A stretch of 18,378 nucleotides of DNA from Spartobacteria bacterium (GTDB taxonomy: Bacteria; Verrucomicrobiota; Verrucomicrobiia; Chthoniobacterales; UBA10450). The position numbers were made by a program, and so were the translations under genes. The notes under the pieces are model-generated. The model was not told where the DNA came from. It searched no databases and saw nothing but the letters and a program-made list of their open reading frames with translations. The first letter of the stretch is position 1. Every line of letters begins with the position of its first letter. The stretch spans positions 1-18,378 of the forward strand of contig JAJPJU010000161.1 in assembly GCA_021324035.1 (NCBI GenBank), read 5' to 3'. Positions 1-7,811 of this stretch are shown here, piece after piece.

Positions 1-1460
1 AACAGGACGCGATTCACCAAAAATCCGGGACTGTCCCGCACCACCACCGGCACTTTTGCAATCTGCCGCACGAAGGCCAGCGAATGTTCCCTGGTGACAT
101 CGGACGTTTCCTTCGCAATCACGACCTCGACCAGCTTCATCCGGCTAACCGGATTGAAAAAATGCAAACCGATCACGTGATCGGGCGACACAGTGCATCC
201 ACCCAGCTGAGTGACCGGCAACGCGGAAGTGTTGGTGGCCACAATTGTCTTCGGCCCGGCCTGCATCGACAACTCGCGGAAAATTTCTTTTTTGATTTCC
301 ATCTTCTCCGACGCAGCCTCGATGATGAACTCGACGTCGCGCAGTTCCATCGGCGCGGTTGACGCGACAATTCGAGAACGGCCCTGTTTTGCTTTGTCCT
401 CAGTCATCAACCCGCGCTTCACCGCATCGCCGTAAGTCTTTTCAATGTTAGCCAGACCGCGGTCGAGCAATTCGCGATTTATGTCGCGCAAAATGACCGT
501 GACGCCGCGCGAACTCAGCCATTGGGCAATGCCCGAACCCATCACTCCCGCGCCAATCACCGCGGCATGCGCGACTTTGGGAAATTCCGTTTTCGAGGTC
601 CCTTTCTTGTACTTCTCGGCCAGGAAAAAATTTCGGATCAGGTTCTGGGTCGACTCTGTTTTTCCGAGATCAACGATGGCATCGACTTCGAGCTTCAATG
701 ATTGATCCAGCGATATACCCGACGTTTTGTTGACAATCGCAAGCGCGCGCGCGGGAGCTTCATTTCCAGCTGATCGCGGCGCCGGAATCTCGTTTCCGCT
801 TTTCTGTACTGCGGCGATCTTTCGTTTTCCTTCGCCGAGTTTCTTTCGAGCGGCTTCGAGAAGTTGTTCTCGCGGCACAATTTCGTCGACCAGGCCGAGC
901 TTCAATGCTTCCGAAGCTGAATAAAGTTTTCCCTTCAGAATCACCTCGCTCGCCCTCTCTTCGCCAATCAGACGAGGCAGCCGCGTGCTGCCGCCCCAGG
1001 CCGGAATTAAACCCAGCGTAGTTTCCGGCAATCCAATTCGCGTCGCGGGGTCAGCCGACCCGACTCGCCAATCGCAGGCCAGGGTCACTTCGTAACCGCC
1101 ACCGGCGCACGCTCCATGGATCGCAGCCACCGTTGGAATTTTCAGATCCGCGATCCGGTTGAAAACCCGCTGGCCTTCCGCGATAAACCCGCGCATTTCG
1201 CCGGTCGGCGCCTGTTTCAAAAGCGTCTTCAAGTCCGCACCGGCGATGAAAATCGATTTCTTGGCCGAGGCAATGATCAAACCCCGCAGTGAATTGTCGC
1301 GTTCGATGGCATCGACGTGTTCGCTGAGCTCCGTCATCGTCGCGGCATCGAAAATATTGGCGCCGGATTCGGGTCGATCGAAGGTCAAAACACAAACACG
1401 ATCGTCACCAATTTCGCGCGAAATAAGGGTGCGTGTAGCAACCGAGGGCATTCCATTCAT
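1..1460 (-). CDS. fadJ: Fatty-acid oxidation multifunctional protein (enoyl-CoA hydratase / 3-hydroxyacyl-CoA dehydrogenase), 3' end cut by window edge
   Basis: Read on the minus strand from ATG at 1460 (a second in-frame ATG is at 1451), the frame stays open for 486 codons to the window edge, so the C-terminus is missing. Full-length relatives are about 700 aa. Residues 1-190 form a crotonase domain: FIAGADL near residue 71 fits the oxyanion-hole region, and the two glutamates expected of hydratases are present (E124 in GGGYEVTLACD, E146 in GLPETTLGLIP). After a linker, a Rossmann motif IGAGVMGSGIA near residues 302-312 starts the NAD-dependent 3-hydroxyacyl-CoA dehydrogenase domain. The catalytic histidine lies in HFFNPVSRM at residue 433. 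The protein would hydrate enoyl-CoA and oxidise the 3-hydroxyacyl-CoA in the cytosolic beta-oxidation cycle. The crotonase part is compact and lacks an obvious isomerase extension, so the FadJ-like symbol is tentative and FadB-like is possible. It is divergent from mgtE, and no clear Shine-Dalgarno precedes either ATG. Confidence 0.93.
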   Translation of the reverse strand, partial: MNGMPSVATRTLISREIGDDRVCVLTFDRPESGANIFDAATMTELSEHVDAIERDNSLRGLIIASAKKSIFIAGADLKTLLKQAPTGEMRGFIAEGQRVFNRIADLKIPTVAAIHGACAGGGYEVTLACDWRVGSADPATRIGLPETTLGLIPAWGGSTRLPRLIGEERASEVILKGKLYSASEALKLGLVDEIVPREQLLEAARKKLGEGKRKIAAVQKSGNEIPAPRSAGNEAPARALAIVNKTSGISLDQSLKLEVDAIVDLGKTESTQNLIRNFFLAEKYKKGTSKTEFPKVAHAAVIGAGVMGSGIAQWLSSRGVTVILRDINRELLDRGLANIEKTYGDAVKRGLMTEDKAKQGRSRIVASTAPMELRDVEFIIEAASEKMEIKKEIFRELSMQAGPKTIVATNTSALPVTQLGGCTVSPDHVIGLHFFNPVSRMKLVEVVIAKETSDVTREHSLAFVRQIAKVPVVVRDSPGFLVNRVL

Positions 1461-1497
1461 ATAGGGTTATTTCTGGCAAATTCCAAGTGCGGAACGA

Positions 1498-1526
1498 TTG
1501 CTCTTGCCCGGCGGGAATGTTACAAA
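1498..1526 (+). promoter_or_regulatory. Possible sigma70-type promoter for mgtE
   Basis: The 92-base divergent gap between the fad gene and mgtE contains TTGCTC (1498-1503) and TACAAA (1521-1526) separated by exactly 17 bases, 26 bases before the mgtE ATG. Only 3/6 and 4/6 positions match the consensus, so this is a weak candidate. The gap is too short to hold a full M-box or other Mg2+ riboswitch leader. Confidence 0.3.
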
Positions 1527-1542
1527 ACCCGGGCGCGCATGC

Positions 1543-1547
1543 GGAGG
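1543..1547 (+). promoter_or_regulatory. Shine-Dalgarno site fixing the mgtE start
   Basis: GGAGG lies five bases before ATG 1553. It favours this start over in-frame upstream candidates at 1487 and 1517, which lack such a site and would add an atypical Cys/Pro-containing N-terminus. It is one of only two near-consensus ribosome binding sites in the window. Confidence 0.75.
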
Positions 1548-1552
1548 TCTTC

Positions 1553-2935
1553 ATGGTCGGCAAACTTTTAGCACCGGAAATCAGGAGTTTTATCGATGGG
1601 CGCGATTTCAACGCCTTGCGCGAGTTGTTCACGGAATTGCCCCCGGCTGACATCGCCGAGATAATTCTCGATCTCCCTGAAGACGATCAGGTGATCATTT
1701 TCCGGGTGCTGCCTGCCGCGCTCGCGGCCGACGTTTTCGAATACATCGGCATCGAAGAACAACAGAACTTGTTGCGCGCGATGGCCCATGAACAGGTTGT
1801 CGCGATTCTGAACGAAATGTCGCCGGACGATCGGACTGCGTTGCTCGAGGAATTGCCGAGCGAAGCGGCCCGCAAATTAATCAAACTGCTGACGCCGGAC
1901 GAGCGCCGCATCGCGCAATCGCTCCTCGGTTATCCCGAGGGCAGCGTCGGCCGATTGATGACGCCCGACTTCATCGCCGTTCACGAAGATTGGACTGTTC
2001 AACAGGTCCTCGACTTCGTCCGGGAATTCGGCCGGGACAGCGAAACGCTGAACGTGATCTACGTTGTCGACGATCATAATAAATTGATCGACGACGTGCG
2101 AATGCGCGAATTTCTGCTTCGTCCGCTCGATACGAAGGTCAGTGAGATTCGCGACCGGACTTTCGTTTCGCTCAAAGTCGGCGACTCCCAGCAAGACGCG
2201 CTGAATCTTTTTCGAAAATACGACCGGATCGCGTTGCCGGTGCTCGACTCCAACGGCGTGCTGGTCGGAATCGTCACCAGCGACGACATGCTCGACGTCG
2301 CTGAAGAGGAAGCGACCGAAGACATCCAAAAACTCGGCGGCTTGGAAGCTTTGGACGAGCCCTACACGACGATCCCGTTTCTGCGAATGGTCAAAAAACG
2401 CGCGACCTGGCTGATTCTTTTGTTCCTCGGCGAAATGCTCACCGCCACCGCGATGCAGGGTTACAACGGCGAAATCGAAAAGGCCGCGATCCTGGCGATG
2501 TTTTTGCCGCTGATCATTTCGAGCGGCGGAAATTCCGGCTCGCAAGCGACAACTCTGGTGATTCGGGCGATGGCACTCGGCGAATTAACTTTGCGTGATT
2601 GGCTCCGCGTGGTCGGGAAGGAATTGCGCGCCGGGATCGCGCTTGGTTTGATTCTGGGAGTGATCGGATTTTTCCGAATCAGTCTCTGGCAGTATCTCCA
2701 CATCTTCAATTACGGACAATATCACTGGCTGGTGGCGATGACGGTCGGTATTGCCTTGGTCGGCGTCGTGACCTGGGGAACAATCGGCGGCGCGATGCTT
2801 CCGTTTTTGTTGCGTCGCCTCGGGCTCGACCCCGCCACGTCATCGGCCCCGTTCGTTGCAACGCTGGTCGACGTCACGGGCCTGATCATTTATTTCAACG
2901 TGGCCCTGCTGATTCTTCGCGGCACGCTGTTGTGA
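1553..2935 (+). CDS. mgtE: MgtE-family magnesium channel/transporter
   Basis: 460 aa from the ATG preceded by GGAGG, the usual MgtE length. Domains in order: an acidic alpha-superhelical N domain (residues 1-125, with repeats such as LPPADIAEIILDLPEDD), a tandem CBS pair (about 135-250, with GRLMTPDFIAV opening CBS1 and LVGIVTSDDML closing CBS2), a connecting helix, and a membrane domain with about five helices (285-458). The membrane part carries the family signature SSGGNSGSQATT (323-334). An aspartate at residue 440, in ATLVDVTGLI, aligns with the Mg2+-coordinating pore aspartate of Thermus MgtE. MgtE is a homodimeric inner-membrane Mg2+ channel closed by Mg2+ binding to its cytosolic N and CBS domains, so regulation is probably post-translational. 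It starts the magnesium/phosphate block and is separated from csoR-mgtA by about 500 bases, so it is probably its own transcription unit. Confidence 0.97.
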   Translation: MVGKLLAPEIRSFIDGRDFNALRELFTELPPADIAEIILDLPEDDQVIIFRVLPAALAADVFEYIGIEEQQNLLRAMAHEQVVAILNEMSPDDRTALLEELPSEAARKLIKLLTPDERRIAQSLLGYPEGSVGRLMTPDFIAVHEDWTVQQVLDFVREFGRDSETLNVIYVVDDHNKLIDDVRMREFLLRPLDTKVSEIRDRTFVSLKVGDSQQDALNLFRKYDRIALPVLDSNGVLVGIVTSDDMLDVAEEEATEDIQKLGGLEALDEPYTTIPFLRMVKKRATWLILLFLGEMLTATAMQGYNGEIEKAAILAMFLPLIISSGGNSGSQATTLVIRAMALGELTLRDWLRVVGKELRAGIALGLILGVIGFFRISLWQYLHIFNYGQYHWLVAMTVGIALVGVVTWGTIGGAMLPFLLRRLGLDPATSSAPFVATLVDVTGLIIYFNVALLILRGTLL

Positions 2936-3433
2936 CATGCGCGCTGTGCGCGCTCTCAACATTTCAATCTTCGCGCCGTTTAAGCCATCGAAGCAGCCAT
3001 GGGCGAGGAGCGTGGGAAACGCAGAAGCATCGCCAGTCCAATGACCAACGTCGCAGTCGAGGTTCGGCGGTGCGGGATAAGTGACTGAGTAGCGATTCCA
3101 ATTTTTTCACCCGACGAACCGCGGTTCGGGCCAGCAGGCGCAGGATCCGAGCCTCTCTTGATCGACACGGAAATCGCCGGGCTGAAAGATAATTAATGAT
3201 TGCGCTTTCTCGCTGAAATCGAATCGCCCGCCGAATCTGCCGACGGAGTTGATGAACCCTGTGGCGCAAGGCGTGCCGGCGAGTGAAAGCCTGATTTCGA
3301 AGATCACTCTGTTCTGAACCAAGTAAGATTGGAGTGATCATTTCGGCTGAATTCGGTTGCTTAGGCTTCGAAGATACTCTATACCCCCATCCCCTATACT
3401 GAATCAACTTAGTTTTAGACCGGAAGTCTTAGT
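2936..3433. other. Intergenic stretch of about 500 bases with no supported gene
   Basis: Open frames here on the minus strand (2964-3407, 2980-3168, 3107-3322) are arginine-rich or fragmentary, mutually overlapping and without recognisable motifs. Directly after the mgtE stop, GCGCGC-TGT-GCGCGC (2939-2953) could form a 6-bp hairpin, but no T-run follows, so it is a poor terminator. The last 60 bases carry the csoR operator/promoter described separately. No tRNA, structured riboswitch or transposon remnant was recognised. The stretch could be a long leader or decayed coding DNA. Confidence 0.5.
3375..3400 (+). promoter_or_regulatory. Candidate CsoR/RcnR-type operator overlapping a -10 box
   Basis: Two short C-runs are framed by repeated TATAC: TATACCCCCATCCCCTATAC (3380-3399), with further TAC half-site matter at 3375-3377. 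C- or G-runs flanked by AT-rich TATA/TAC steps are the known operator style of the CsoR/RcnR/FrmR family. TATACT (3395-3400) differs from the -10 consensus by one base, and the csoR start lies 33 bases downstream, so repressor binding here would block the promoter. No convincing -35 box is seen at 16-18 bases. GGAAG at 3422-3426, seven bases before the ATG, is the likely ribosome binding site. Confidence 0.55.
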
Positions 3434-3721
3434 ATGAAATCAAAACACATACGCCGTGGATTAGATAAACGAGCGCTCGTTGTGCGCCTCCGAAAAATTA
3501 AAGGACAGATCGAAGCGCTTGAGAAAATGATCGAGACCGACATCGATTGTTCGGACGTGCTCATGCAAGTCGTTTCAGCGCGACAAGCGTTGAAATCGTT
3601 CAGCGAGGAACTCATCGAATCGCACATGAACGAATGTATGGAAAGCGCCGGGACCCGTTCAGAAGGCCGACGTCACCTGCAGTCCCTTCTTACGGTATTG
3701 AAACGATACGCCGCAGTCTGA
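3434..3721 (+). CDS. CsoR/RcnR-family metal-sensing transcriptional repressor
   Basis: 95 aa all-helical DUF156 protein, the normal length. The helix-1 signature LRKIKGQIEALEKMIE and the core DCSDVLMQVVSARQAL are typical. Potential ligands are C39, H64 and C68 with spacings 25 and 4, exactly the Cys-His-Cys pattern of Cu(I)-sensing CsoR. RcnR has His at the last position, and FrmR lacks the last cysteine. A histidine at residue 5 could serve as an N-terminal ligand, but it is two residues off the RcnR/InrS spacing. Such proteins are tetramers that release DNA when the metal (Cu, Ni/Co) or an aldehyde or sulfur species binds. The neighbour six bases downstream is an Mg2+ ATPase rather than a copper or nickel pump, so the inducer is unclear. 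Self-regulation plus control of the ATPase operon through the C-rich operator upstream is the simplest reading. Confidence 0.93.
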   Translation: MKSKHIRRGLDKRALVVRLRKIKGQIEALEKMIETDIDCSDVLMQVVSARQALKSFSEELIESHMNECMESAGTRSEGRRHLQSLLTVLKRYAAV

Positions 3722-3727
3722 TCCAAT

Positions 3728-6379
3728 ATGCAGGCCGTCAAACAGCCTAACGGCAATCGCACCGCCGAGTTGGTCCACGACGCGGCGGTGAAGGACGTTG
3801 CCGAGATTCTGCAACGTCTCAAAACATCACCTAACGGTTTGGGCGAAGACGAAGCGGCAGAACGATTAGAAGTCTTCGGGCCTAACGAAGTCGCCTACGA
3901 AAAGAAAGAGGGTTGGCTCCATCGACTCTACATCTCGGCGCGAAACCCCTTGGTAATTTTGCTGACGGTTCTGGCGACTTTATCCTACGCCACTGGAGAC
4001 TCAGTTGCTGGCACGATCATGATGCTGATGGTGGCGCTGGGATTGTCTCTCCGCTTCATCCAGGAAACAAAGGCCGACAACGCCGCGGCCAAACTGAAGG
4101 CGATGATCACCGTCACTGCGACCGTCGTGCGCGATGGTCAGACAAAAGAGATCCCGCTTCGCGAACTTGTTCCCGGTGACATCGTGAAGCTTTGCGCCGG
4201 CGACATGGTTCCCGGTGATGTGCGACTGATCTCCGCAAAAGACCTTTTCGTCATTCAAGCCACCCTGACGGGCGAATCCTTGCCAGTCGAAAAACACGAC
4301 ATGCCAGATTCTCGCGAAAATGTTTCGTCGATCGAGCGCACGAATCTCTGTTTTCTAGGCACCAGCGTCGAGAGTGGTTCGGCCGCGGCCGTGATCGTCG
4401 CAACCGGTCTTCATACTTATTTCGGCAAGGTCGCTCATAGTCTGACCGGTCGCCAAGTTGACACCGCCTTCGATAAAGGCGTGAAGAAATTCACCTGGTT
4501 GATGATTCGTTTCATGCTGGTGATGGTGCCGCTGGTTTTCGCGATCAACGGCGTTACGAAGCATGACTGGAAAGAAGCGTTCTTTTTCGCGCTCGCGGTC
4601 GCAGTCGGACTGACGCCGGAAATGTTGCCGATGATCGTTTCGGTCTGTTTGTCGAAAGGCGCGCTCGCGATGTCGCGCAAGAAGGTCATCGTGAAGCGGC
4701 TCAATTCCATTCAGAACTTCGGCGCGATGAACGTGCTTTGCACCGACAAGACCGGCACGCTCACGATGGATCGCGTTATTCTCGAAATTTATTGCGACGT
4801 CTTCAAAAACGAAAACGAGGAAGTGCTACGCGACGCTTATCTCATCAGCCATTTCCAAACCGGACTGAAGAACGTGCTCGACCGCGCCGTGCTGAAACAC
4901 GCCGAATTGCACGGCGAGCTTGGCATCGAAAAATATGGGAAGCTCGACGAGATTCCGTTCGATTTTTCGAGACGAATGATGTCGGTCGTCGTTGAAGGAC
5001 AAAACGGCGAATGCCAATTGATGACCAAGGGCGCGCCGGAAGCGGTGTTTACCAAATGCACGCACTTCGAGAGTGAAGGCGAGATTTTTGACATGGAGCC
5101 CATTCTTGTGGGCGACCTTCTCGAACAGGTCAACAGTCTAAACGAAGACGGAATGCGGGTGCTGGCAATCGCGACAAAAAAAGTCGAAAAGCGCGCCGCT
5201 TATTCCAAGACCGATGAGTCCGACTTGGTTTTGACCGGTTACATCGCGTTTCTTGACCCGCCAAAGGAAACTGCCGCGCAAGCGATCACCGCGTTGCGCC
5301 AGCATGGGGTGACCATCAAAGTGCTCACCGGCGACAACGACCTCGTGACCCGAAAGGTTTGCAACGAAGTAGGCATCAACGCCGATAAGATTTTGCTGGG
5401 CAGACAGGTGGAATCGATGAGCGATGTCGATCTTGCCCAAGCGATGGAAACAACGGACGTCTTCGCGCGCCTGTCGCCCTCGCACAAACAGCGCGTGGTG
5501 GAAGCGCTGCAACACAAAGGCCACGTCGTGGGATTCATGGGGGACGGCATCAACGACGCGCCCGCGCTTCGCGCCGCCGACGTAGGCATCTCGGTCGATA
5601 ACGCCGTCGATATCGCAAAAGAATCCGCGGACATGATTCTGCTGGAGAAAAACCTGATGATTCTGGAGGAAGGCGTGCTCGAAGGCCGCAAGGTCTTCGT
5701 CAATATCTTGAAATACATTCGGATGGGCGCGAGCTCGAACTTTGGCAACATGTTTAGCGTCATCGGCGCGAGCGCCTGGTTCCCATTCGTCCCAATGGCG
5801 CCGATTCAGGTGTTAACCAACAATCTTCTTTACGACTTTTCTCAGGTACCGATTCCAACCGACAACGTCGGCCCCCTCCAAATCGCCAAGCCGCGGCCGT
5901 GGCACATAGGTGAAATCGCCAAGTTCATCGTGTTCATTGGGCCGATCAGTTCCATTTTCGATTACACGACTTACGCGATGATGTGGTTCGTGTTCAAATG
6001 CAACCACCTCGGCCTCGCCGTACCAGCGGAATTAGCCTGGCGATTTCAGGCAACATCCGAACCCGACGCGACCTACTCGGCGGCGCTATTTCACACCGGT
6101 TGGTTCGTTGAATCGTTGATGACGCAAACGCTCATCGTTCACGTCATTCGCACGAATTTAATTCCGTTCATCCAATCGCGAGCCAGTTGGCAACTCACAA
6201 CCACCACAGTCATTATCATGGCGCTCGGCGCTTACCTGCCATTTTCTCCGCTGGCCACATTCCTGGGCTTTGTTCCGTTGCCGCCGCTTTATTGGATGCT
6301 TTTGTTTTTCACACTCATTTGTTATGTCGCGCTAACTCAAATCGTGAAAGTGTGGCTGCTGAAAAAATCGTGGATCTAA
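3728..6379 (+). CDS. mgtA: MgtA/MgtB-type magnesium-translocating P-type (P3B) ATPase
   Basis: 883 aa, close to the approximately 900 aa of MgtA. Residues 15-90 are the cation-ATPase N domain. The actuator motif LTGESLPVEK holds TGES at 181-184. M4 has the family hallmark LTPEMLP. The phosphorylation site is D340 in CTDKTGTLT, and GDGINDAPA lies near 605-613. The C-terminal membrane helices carry ASSNFGNMFS, LTNNLLYDFSQ and IPFIQSRASW, which are diagnostic of MgtA/B rather than Ca2+ or H+ pumps. The enzyme uses ATP to import Mg2+ across the inner membrane. It begins six bases after the csoR stop, without a clear Shine-Dalgarno, so the two are probably co-transcribed. Its TAA overlaps the next start (TAATG). 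No mgtL-like leader peptide was identified. Control by a CsoR-type repressor instead of PhoPQ is the unusual point. Confidence 0.96.
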   Translation: MQAVKQPNGNRTAELVHDAAVKDVAEILQRLKTSPNGLGEDEAAERLEVFGPNEVAYEKKEGWLHRLYISARNPLVILLTVLATLSYATGDSVAGTIMMLMVALGLSLRFIQETKADNAAAKLKAMITVTATVVRDGQTKEIPLRELVPGDIVKLCAGDMVPGDVRLISAKDLFVIQATLTGESLPVEKHDMPDSRENVSSIERTNLCFLGTSVESGSAAAVIVATGLHTYFGKVAHSLTGRQVDTAFDKGVKKFTWLMIRFMLVMVPLVFAINGVTKHDWKEAFFFALAVAVGLTPEMLPMIVSVCLSKGALAMSRKKVIVKRLNSIQNFGAMNVLCTDKTGTLTMDRVILEIYCDVFKNENEEVLRDAYLISHFQTGLKNVLDRAVLKHAELHGELGIEKYGKLDEIPFDFSRRMMSVVVEGQNGECQLMTKGAPEAVFTKCTHFESEGEIFDMEPILVGDLLEQVNSLNEDGMRVLAIATKKVEKRAAYSKTDESDLVLTGYIAFLDPPKETAAQAITALRQHGVTIKVLTGDNDLVTRKVCNEVGINADKILLGRQVESMSDVDLAQAMETTDVFARLSPSHKQRVVEALQHKGHVVGFMGDGINDAPALRAADVGISVDNAVDIAKESADMILLEKNLMILEEGVLEGRKVFVNILKYIRMGASSNFGNMFSVIGASAWFPFVPMAPIQVLTNNLLYDFSQVPIPTDNVGPLQIAKPRPWHIGEIAKFIVFIGPISSIFDYTTYAMMWFVFKCNHLGLAVPAELAWRFQATSEPDATYSAALFHTGWFVESLMTQTLIVHVIRTNLIPFIQSRASWQLTTTTVIIMALGAYLPFSPLATFLGFVPLPPLYWMLLFFTLICYVALTQIVKVWLLKKSWI

Positions 6380-7074
6380 TGAGATCTATTGTTGGCGTCG
6401 GCCTGACGATTCTATTTCTTGCGACGACAACGCCTTTTGCGCGCGCGACCACCAAAGGTCTCAGTCAGATCGTTACGCCCGATCTGCAGGACGAAGGCGA
6501 TCTTTCAACCAGTTTGCAAATCCAGGACAAGCGGATCGCGAACCCGTATGAGTTACAGGCCGAGTTAGGCCTCACGAAGTGGGCTGAAGTCGCGGTCTTC
6601 CAAGGGTTCGACCCGAATGAGGAAATTTTCGCAACCGAGATCGGCCTTCTGACGAAAGAACCTTACCTGCTTTCGATCGGATTCACCAATTGGTCGCCGC
6701 GCCAGCATGTCGATCCTCAGCCCTACGTCGAAGCCGGTTATTATTTAGAGCACAACAAATTCATCGTCGGCGGAATCCACGCCGGTTACAAAAACGAAGC
6801 GATCCTCGGGTACGCCTACGATTTCAACAAACAATGGCGGGTGCAGGTCGATTTTCAAACCGGCAAGGAGAATTCATCTACCATCGGATTCACCTGGAAC
6901 ATCACTCCGGATTTTCAAATGAATCCGGCGATCTATTTCGCCAATTACCATCCGGACCGAATCATGGGTTACGTGGTTTTCACCTACACATTTCATTTTT
7001 GGGGTGATAAGGGGAAAGACAAAAGCCCGAGAGACAACGATGAAAAGGCAGCCATTCCTGGCCTGGCCAAATGA
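6379..7074 (+). CDS. Small secreted beta-rich protein, probable outer-membrane barrel
   Basis: 231 aa from ATG 6379, which shares one base with the mgtA stop (TAATG) and so is translationally coupled. A signal peptide covers residues 1-23: MRSIV, a hydrophobic run, then cleavage after ARA. A longer open frame reaches back into mgtA but would bury the signal peptide, so it is rejected. The mature protein alternates polar and hydrophobic residues in many short strands rich in Tyr, Phe, Gly and Asn (for example PYVEAGYYLEHNKFIVGGIH). Its last strand is VVFTYTFHF (199-207), followed by a charged tail of about 24 residues. This suggests an 8- to 10-strand barrel in the outer membrane. I do not recognise the family. 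Its position after the Mg2+ ATPase and before the phosphate permease suggests a role in passing Mg2+ or phosphate through the outer membrane, which is inference only. Confidence 0.8.
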   Translation: MRSIVGVGLTILFLATTTPFARATTKGLSQIVTPDLQDEGDLSTSLQIQDKRIANPYELQAELGLTKWAEVAVFQGFDPNEEIFATEIGLLTKEPYLLSIGFTNWSPRQHVDPQPYVEAGYYLEHNKFIVGGIHAGYKNEAILGYAYDFNKQWRVQVDFQTGKENSSTIGFTWNITPDFQMNPAIYFANYHPDRIMGYVVFTYTFHFWGDKGKDKSPRDNDEKAAIPGLAK

Positions 7075-7152
7075 CCTTCCATGCTCCGAGATTTACTTCG
7101 CGGCTTGTTTCCTGATTGCGACCATCGTACTTTTTAGGTCCGCAAACAGGCT

Positions 7153-7788
7153 ATGATCTCTATCGGCAGATTGTTCGGACACGACACCAAGTTTTACGAC
7201 CTGCTGGAAGCAAGCGCGCAGCAGGCTGACACCAGCGTGCATCATCTGGTCGATTTACTGGCTAGGATCGAGAGCAAGGGTTCACCCGATCTGGCCGCGT
7301 TCGCCCAAAGCCGGCGTGAAGACAAGCGCATCACCCAGGAGCTCACCGAACAATTGACCAAGACGTTCATCACTCCGCTCGAACGCGAAGACATCCAGGC
7401 GTTGGCCGCTTCGCTCTACAAAATACCCAAGACGGTGGAGAAAATCGGCGAGCGGATGCTGATTTCTCCGCAGGACCTGCCGAAGATCACATTCGCGCGG
7501 CAAGTTGAGTTATTGGATCGAGCGGCTGAAACCGTGCTCGCGATGGTCAAACAATTGCGCAAAGGAATGAATGTCGACACTGCGCGCGAAATGAACGCGA
7601 AGCTGCAAACCATCGAAGGCGACGCTGACGACCTCGAGCTCGAGCTTTTACGCGATCTTTACCACGGCAACTACGATGCGAAGCACATCATCTTTTTGCG
7701 CGATCTCTACGAATTACTCGAAAAGGTGATCGACCGTTGTCGCGACGCCGGCAACGTCGTTCTTCAGGTCGTGCTAAAACACACCTAA
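7153..7788 (+). CDS. DUF47-family (PhoU-like) protein partnered with PiT transporter
   Basis: 211 aa, entirely helical, matching the DUF47/PhoU_div family. The opening GRLFGHDTKFYDLLEASA, the central ITPLEREDIQALAASLYKI and the C-terminal LLEKVIDRCRDAGNVV are typical of this family, whose acidic and polar helix faces bind metal clusters in PhoU relatives. DUF47 genes usually sit directly before pit permease genes and are thought to gate or regulate phosphate or sulfate uptake. The same order is seen here, with the permease start 23 bases downstream. A 78-base gap with no evident terminator separates it from the exported protein upstream, so it may belong to the csoR-mgtA transcript. Only a weak CAGG precedes the start. 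Confidence 0.92.
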   Translation: MISIGRLFGHDTKFYDLLEASAQQADTSVHHLVDLLARIESKGSPDLAAFAQSRREDKRITQELTEQLTKTFITPLEREDIQALAASLYKIPKTVEKIGERMLISPQDLPKITFARQVELLDRAAETVLAMVKQLRKGMNVDTAREMNAKLQTIEGDADDLELELLRDLYHGNYDAKHIIFLRDLYELLEKVIDRCRDAGNVVLQVVLKHT

Positions 7789-7811
7789 CCCGAGCTCCAC
7801 GCCTAAACGAC

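Noticed and set aside
1461..1552. M-box or other Mg2+ riboswitch before mgtE
   Set aside because: The gap is only 92 bases and no conserved paired architecture could be seen.
1877..2545. 222-codon open frame on the minus strand inside mgtE
   Set aside because: Lies antisense to a gene with full MgtE motifs; composition is that of a shadow frame and no motif is present.
2939..2953. GCGCGC-TGT-GCGCGC hairpin after mgtE as a terminator
   Set aside because: Only six pairs and no following T-run, so not a convincing intrinsic terminator.
2980..3168. Possible PEP-CTERM/VPDSG-like sorting signal at the end of a minus-strand frame
   Set aside because: The hydrophobic stretch is too short, and neither the VPD motif nor a clean basic end is present.
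2964..3407. 147-codon minus-strand frame in the mgtE-csoR gap
   Set aside because: Extremely arginine-rich, would start inside the csoR operator, and has no ribosome binding site or motif.
5239..5763. 174-codon minus-strand frame inside mgtA
   Set aside because: Serine/threonine-rich antisense shadow of the conserved ATPase hinge region.
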